From contig CAZNNH010000007.1 in NCBI GenBank assembly GCA_964574335.1, positions 19,652 to 83,651 of the forward strand: 64,000 nt of DNA. Reading direction: 5' to 3'. This DNA is from CAZNNH01 sp964574335. Its GTDB lineage: Bacteria; Acidobacteriota; Vicinamibacteria; Fen-336. Numbering within the stretch: position 1 is the first letter of the stretch; the number at the start of each line of letters is the position of its first letter. The notes beneath the pieces are model-generated. The model was not told where the DNA came from. It worked only from the letters and a program-made list of their open reading frames with translations, and did not search any database. Positions 60,398 to 64,000 of this stretch are shown piece by piece. The position numbers were made by a program, and so were the translations under genes.

Positions 60398-62503
60398 CTA
60401 CTTCTTCTCCTCGCCTTTGACGTACTTCGCGTACCACGCCAGGTAACGCTGGTAGCGGTCTTTCTGGTAGCTCGGCTTGCGGATGCCGTGGTGCTCGCCC
60501 GGGTAGACCACCAGCTCGGTGGTCCGGCCCAGCGCACGTAGCGACTGGTACATGTGCTCCGAGCCGATGATCGGCACATTCCAGTCCAGCCCGCCGCCCA
60601 TGTAGAGCACCGGTGTGGTGATCTTCTCGACGTTGTAGAACGGCGACGAGATCCGCTCCCAGACCTCCCGGTTCCTCCACGGCAGCCCCAGCTCCACGAC
60701 GTACTCGAGCTGGTAGTGGTCGTGCCCCCAGTGGGCCGTCCACAGCGCGCCGCCGGCACCCGAGATCGCCGCCTTGAAGCGCGTCGTCTGGCTGATGACG
60801 TAGTTCGTCATCATCCCGCCGTACGACCAGCCGCCGACCCCCAGGCGATCCGGGTCCACGTAGCCCTGCGCCACGGCATAGTCCACGCCCGCGAGCACGT
60901 CCTGGACGTCCTTGTTGCCCCAGTCGGCGAAGATCGCCTTCGAGAACTCCTGTCCGTAGCCCGAGGAGCCCCTCGGGTTCACCATCACGACGACGTAGCC
61001 GTTCGCCGCGAAGAGCTGCGCCTCGAAAGAGAAGCTCTTGCTGTACTGGGCCACCGGCCCGCCATGGATGCGCAGCAGAGCGGGGTATTTGAGCTCCGGC
61101 GAAAACGCAGGCGGCTTGACGATGAAGCCTTCGAGAGGCGTGCCGTCTTGACTCTGGAAGTGGACATCCTCCATCTCGGCCAGCCGCAGCTCGTGCAGTA
61201 GCTTCTGGTTCACCGTCGTCAACTGCCGAAGGCCGCTCGCGGCAACGGCCTTGCTCGGCTCGAGCAGGAACACCTCCTCCGGCAGCTTCGGCTCGCCGAT
61301 CAGCGCCGCGATCCGGCCCTGCTTGCCGACCGAGAAGTCGCCCACCTCGCGCGGCCCGGAGATCGGGCGCGTCAGTGCGCCGTCCTTGACGCTCACCCGT
61401 GCCAGATGCCGCTCGCCGCCGTCCTCGAGCAGGAAGTAGATCGCCGAGCTGTCGGGCGCGAACGACGGCCGCTGCGCGTTGCGGTCGATGGACTCGATCA
61501 GCAGCCGTGGCTCGGTCTTGGCCCCGCCCGGCGAGGGCGAAGCTATCAGCGCCAGCTGCCGGGTCGCGTACCACAGCAGCTCCGGGTGGGGATTGGAGAC
61601 GTAGGTGATCCACTTTCCGTCGGGGCTCCAGGCCGGCTGCTCGTCCTGGCCCGGGTTGTAGGTCACCTGGACGAGCGTCTGGCCCTGGTCCGGGTTGTCG
61701 GAGGCCACGACCCAGATGTTGGTGTCGTAGTTCGCGTCCGGGTCCTCGGTCCGGTTGCTCACGAAGGCGAGCAAGCGTCCGTCCGGCGACCACGCGGGCG
61801 ACGCATCGTCGGTGTCGCCGGAGGTGATCTGGGTGAGCCGTTTGGTCTCCACGTCGAGCACGTAGAGATGAGTGCGACGCCGGTCCAGATAGCCGGCGTA
61901 GTCGCGCTTGAACTGGAGCCGGTCGATCACGTGTGGCGGTGGGGTCCTGGGACGGGCCGGCTTGGTGCCCTGCTCCTTGTGCTTCTGCTGCTCGAGCTGC
62001 TCGGGGCTCGGGTCCTTGATGACCAGGACCAGGCGCTTGGCGTCCGGCGACCACTCGTAGCCCGTGACGCCCTGCATCACCTCCGTGAGCTGCTGCGCCT
62101 CGCCACCACGCCGGTCGAGCAGCCACACCTGTGTCTCCGGGTCCTCGTCGCCCTCGTCGGTATTGCGCGAGGCGAGGAAGGACAGGTACCTGCCGTCCGG
62201 CGAGAACCGGGGCCGCGACGCCGAGCTTCCCTCGGCGGTCATTGGCAGCGCCTCGCCGCCGTCCACGGGCGCCATCCAGACCCGGGTCTCGGCCTTCTCC
62301 TTCTGCAGGTCCAGGCTGCGCACGGTGTAGGCGACCCATCTTCCATCGGGGCTCAGCTCGGGATCGCCCACCGCCTTCAGGCGGAACAGATCGTCGACCT
62401 GCAGGTTTCGCCTGTTCGGCGCCTCGGCCTTCTCCGGCGCGGCCGCGCAGACGATACAGGCAGCGCTCGACAACACCATGAAGCTCAGCACGCGTCGGAT
62501 CAT
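60398..62503 (-). CDS. secreted S9-family prolyl-oligopeptidase-like peptidase
   Basis: A 701-residue protein with a signal peptide (MIRRVLSFMVLSSAACIVCAA). The N-terminal 400 residues form a TolB/PD40-type propeller (DPELSPDGRWVAYTV; PRFSPDGRYLSFLAS; PAWSPDGRLLAFVSN; PAWSPDGKWITYVS). The catalytic alpha/beta domain follows, with YPALLRIHGGP, GGWSYGGMMTNY (Ser560), YMGGGLDWNVP (Asp) and VYPGEHHGIRKP (His). Complete acylaminoacyl- or dipeptidyl-peptidase-like layout. AAGGAGA precedes the ATG. About 180 nt separate it from the transporter gene upstream. Confidence 0.92.
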   Translation of the reverse strand: MIRRVLSFMVLSSAACIVCAAAPEKAEAPNRRNLQVDDLFRLKAVGDPELSPDGRWVAYTVRSLDLQKEKAETRVWMAPVDGGEALPMTAEGSSASRPRFSPDGRYLSFLASRNTDEGDEDPETQVWLLDRRGGEAQQLTEVMQGVTGYEWSPDAKRLVLVIKDPSPEQLEQQKHKEQGTKPARPRTPPPHVIDRLQFKRDYAGYLDRRRTHLYVLDVETKRLTQITSGDTDDASPAWSPDGRLLAFVSNRTEDPDANYDTNIWVVASDNPDQGQTLVQVTYNPGQDEQPAWSPDGKWITYVSNPHPELLWYATRQLALIASPSPGGAKTEPRLLIESIDRNAQRPSFAPDSSAIYFLLEDGGERHLARVSVKDGALTRPISGPREVGDFSVGKQGRIAALIGEPKLPEEVFLLEPSKAVAASGLRQLTTVNQKLLHELRLAEMEDVHFQSQDGTPLEGFIVKPPAFSPELKYPALLRIHGGPVAQYSKSFSFEAQLFAANGYVVVMVNPRGSSGYGQEFSKAIFADWGNKDVQDVLAGVDYAVAQGYVDPDRLGVGGWSYGGMMTNYVISQTTRFKAAISGAGGALWTAHWGHDHYQLEYVVELGLPWRNREVWERISSPFYNVEKITTPVLYMGGGLDWNVPIIGSEHMYQSLRALGRTTELVVYPGEHHGIRKPSYQKDRYQRYLAWYAKYVKGEEKK

Positions 62504-62685
62504 CTGGTTCTCTCCTTGGGTCGGGCTCGAGACGAGCCGTGCGAAGGCTGCGGTCTCATGGATCGGCTGGCTGGCAACAGGCTACGCTGGGCGCCGCCGG
62601 CCGGTCAAACCACGGCCTTGGCTTGGCCCGGGTCGGCGGGCGGCCACGGTCCCCAGCGGGACGGACGCCGCTCGCCGCCGTCAGC

Positions 62686-64000
62686 TCAGCCGACGGTTCC
62701 TCGCCCGGCCGCGGCCGCGGCCCGCTCGTCGAGGGCCCTCCGGATCGCGTCGTAGCGCTCGTCGGTCAGCTTGTAGCGGGAGACGATGGGGATCACCAGC
62801 AGATGGAGCACGGCGGGCACCAGCGTGAAGGTGATGAGGATGCCGTGGATCGCCTCGGGGGTCTGCACCGCGGCCTCACCCCGGTAGCCGTGGTACCACA
62901 GCAGCCCGCCCAGCAGGGCGCCACCGACCGCCATCCCCAGCTTCAACGCGAACAGGGCCCCGGAAAAGACCAGCCCGGTGACCCGTCGACCGCTCTGCTG
63001 CTCCCCGTACTCGACGGTGTCGGATGTCATCGCCCAGAGGATCGGGCTCGCCATCTGGGTGAAGAGCTGGATCACGGCGAACAAGGCGAAGATCAGCAGG
63101 ATGCTCCCGCTGGCGACGAAGAACAGGACTACCGATAGCGCAGAGATGATCGCCTGGAGCAGCATGTAGGCGCCTCTCTTGGACAGCCGCCGGGTGAGAA
63201 GGCCGGCGCCGGAGGCCCCCAGCGTCTGGCCGACCATCCCCACGGTCAAGAAGGCGGCGCCCAGGTCCTCTCGTCCCGCGAACCAGGTGATGTAGTACAT
63301 GGCCCCGCCGCCCCGGACGACCAGCGGGACCAGCAGGACCAGGAAGAGCAGGGCGATCACGCGCCACTGGTCGTTGCGCAGCAGGACCTTCAGATCGCTG
63401 GCGAAGGAGACGGCCTGCCCCCTCGCCTGGACCACCCGTTCCCTGGTGAGCAGGAAGCAGGCCAAGAACATCAGCACGGCCAGGCCCGCCATCAGCGCCA
63501 TGGCGAGCTGGTACCCCTTCTGGTCGTTTCCCTGGCCGAGTCGCTTCACCAGCGGCAGCGTGGCCGAGGCCACCAGCACCCCGGCCAGGGTGGCCAGCAC
63601 GAAACGGTAGCTCTGGAGCGAGACCCGTTCCCGGGTATCCCCGGTCAGAACGCCCCCGAGGGCGCAGTAGGGGATGTTGATGGCGGTGTAGGCCAGCATC
63701 AGCAGGCTGTAGGTGACGTAGGCCCACAGCAGCTTGCCCCCGGCGTCGAGGTCCGGGGTGGTGAAGGTGACGACCGCCACCGCCGCATAGGGGATCGCCA
63801 GCCAGAGCAGGTAGGGGCGGAACTTGCCCCAGCGAGTCGAGGTGCGGTCGCAGACGGCGCCCATGATCGGGTCGGTGACGGCGTCGACGATGCGCACCAC
63901 CAGGAACATGGTGCCCATGGCGGCCGCCGTCAGGCCGAAGACGTTGGTGTAGAAGTACGGCATCAGCAACATCACCGTCTGGAAGATGATGTTGCTGGCG
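62686..64000 (-). CDS. GPH-family (MelB-like) sugar:cation symporter, N-terminus cut by window edge
   Basis: At least 437 residues with about eleven membrane segments are visible; the gene runs off the right edge. At the edge the text is ASNIIFQTV then PYFYTNVFGLTAA, the first helix region of GPH symporters, with DPIMGAVCDRTSTRWGKFRPYLLWL and ILWAMTSDTVEYGEQQSGRRVTGL, hallmark MelB signatures. Such carriers take up melibiose, glucuronides, xylosides or arabinosides with Na+ or H+. The substrate is not readable. Linking it to the GH51 enzyme far upstream would be guesswork. Confidence 0.9.
   Translation of the reverse strand, partial: ASNIIFQTVMLLMPYFYTNVFGLTAAAMGTMFLVVRIVDAVTDPIMGAVCDRTSTRWGKFRPYLLWLAIPYAAVAVVTFTTPDLDAGGKLLWAYVTYSLLMLAYTAINIPYCALGGVLTGDTRERVSLQSYRFVLATLAGVLVASATLPLVKRLGQGNDQKGYQLAMALMAGLAVLMFLACFLLTRERVVQARGQAVSFASDLKVLLRNDQWRVIALLFLVLLVPLVVRGGGAMYYITWFAGREDLGAAFLTVGMVGQTLGASGAGLLTRRLSKRGAYMLLQAIISALSVVLFFVASGSILLIFALFAVIQLFTQMASPILWAMTSDTVEYGEQQSGRRVTGLVFSGALFALKLGMAVGGALLGGLLWYHGYRGEAAVQTPEAIHGILITFTLVPAVLHLLVIPIVSRYKLTDERYDAIRRALDERAAAAAGRGTVG

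Noticed and set aside
5454..64000. A polysaccharide-utilisation link between the GH51 enzyme and the GPH symporter
   Set aside because: They are more than 55 kb apart with no shared neighbours or regulator in view.
1..64000. CRISPR array, tRNA, rRNA or insertion sequence
   Set aside because: No regularly spaced direct repeats, no recognisable tRNA cloverleaf or rRNA stretch and no transposase motifs were seen on either strand.

Overview
The window is GC-rich DNA, roughly two thirds G+C by eye, almost fully coding, with AGGAGG-type ribosome sites before most starts. The gene content points to an acidobacterium (phylum Acidobacteriota). It has three large orphan MacB/FtsX permeases of the acidobacterial duplicated (ADOP) type, a VWFA-related protein of the acidobacterial family, PD40 propeller proteins, an S9 peptidase, a secreted TPR-CHAT protein and a WD40 Ser/Thr kinase. 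A run of ten N at 18355-18364 shows a draft or metagenome assembly. The class is not decided by the sequence.

Layout. 0-9.5 kb: mixed secreted and enzyme genes (partial alpha/beta hydrolase, membrane protein, CARDB protein, haem-oxygenase-fold protein, GH51 arabinofuranosidase, PD40 protein, methyltransferase) with two gene remnants. 9.8-15.9 kb: a co-directional set of TauE/SafE permease, a TIGR02186-like/PEP-synthase-like fusion, a ferredoxin-methyltransferase fusion and a zinc-ribbon protein. 15.9-16.5 kb: a MazEF-type toxin-antitoxin pair with a palindromic operator. 16.5-21.2 kb: ADOP permease with the assembly gap, then a TPM/Tim44-like pair. 21.3-28.5 kb: a divergent B12-type radical SAM gene facing a tight run of carbamoyltransferase, SxtJ-like, DUF5989-like microprotein, zinc-ribbon methyltransferase, SGNH-like protein and SPASM radical SAM enzyme, ending in a sulfatase remnant. 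This is the best candidate for a coherent uncharacterised pathway.

29-43.5 kb: secreted hydrolases, a PD40 protein, a PDZ-TPR-CHAT protein, a CHASE2 adenylate-cyclase pair, two metallo-beta-lactamase-fold proteins with altered metal motifs, a nitroreductase and a DJ-1/PfpI protein. 43.5-47.5 kb: a sugar dehydrogenase-cytochrome c fusion, an ECF sigma factor with a membrane partner, and an orphan ABC substrate-binding protein. 47.8-53.8 kb: an intact ADOP permease, a second one broken by deletions, a WD40 scrap and a third metallo-beta-lactamase-fold protein. 54.2-60.4 kb: an operon of a 1371-residue helical/coiled-coil/kinase/WD40 protein, a TPR protein and a VWFA-related protein. 60.4-64 kb: S9 peptidase and a GPH-type sugar symporter cut by the window edge.

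A recurring theme is decay. At least six gene fragments or broken genes are visible (RDD, methyltransferase, sulfatase, ADOP permease, WD40, MFS). Two of them are scraps resembling an intact gene nearby. No tRNA, rRNA, CRISPR array or insertion sequence was recognised.
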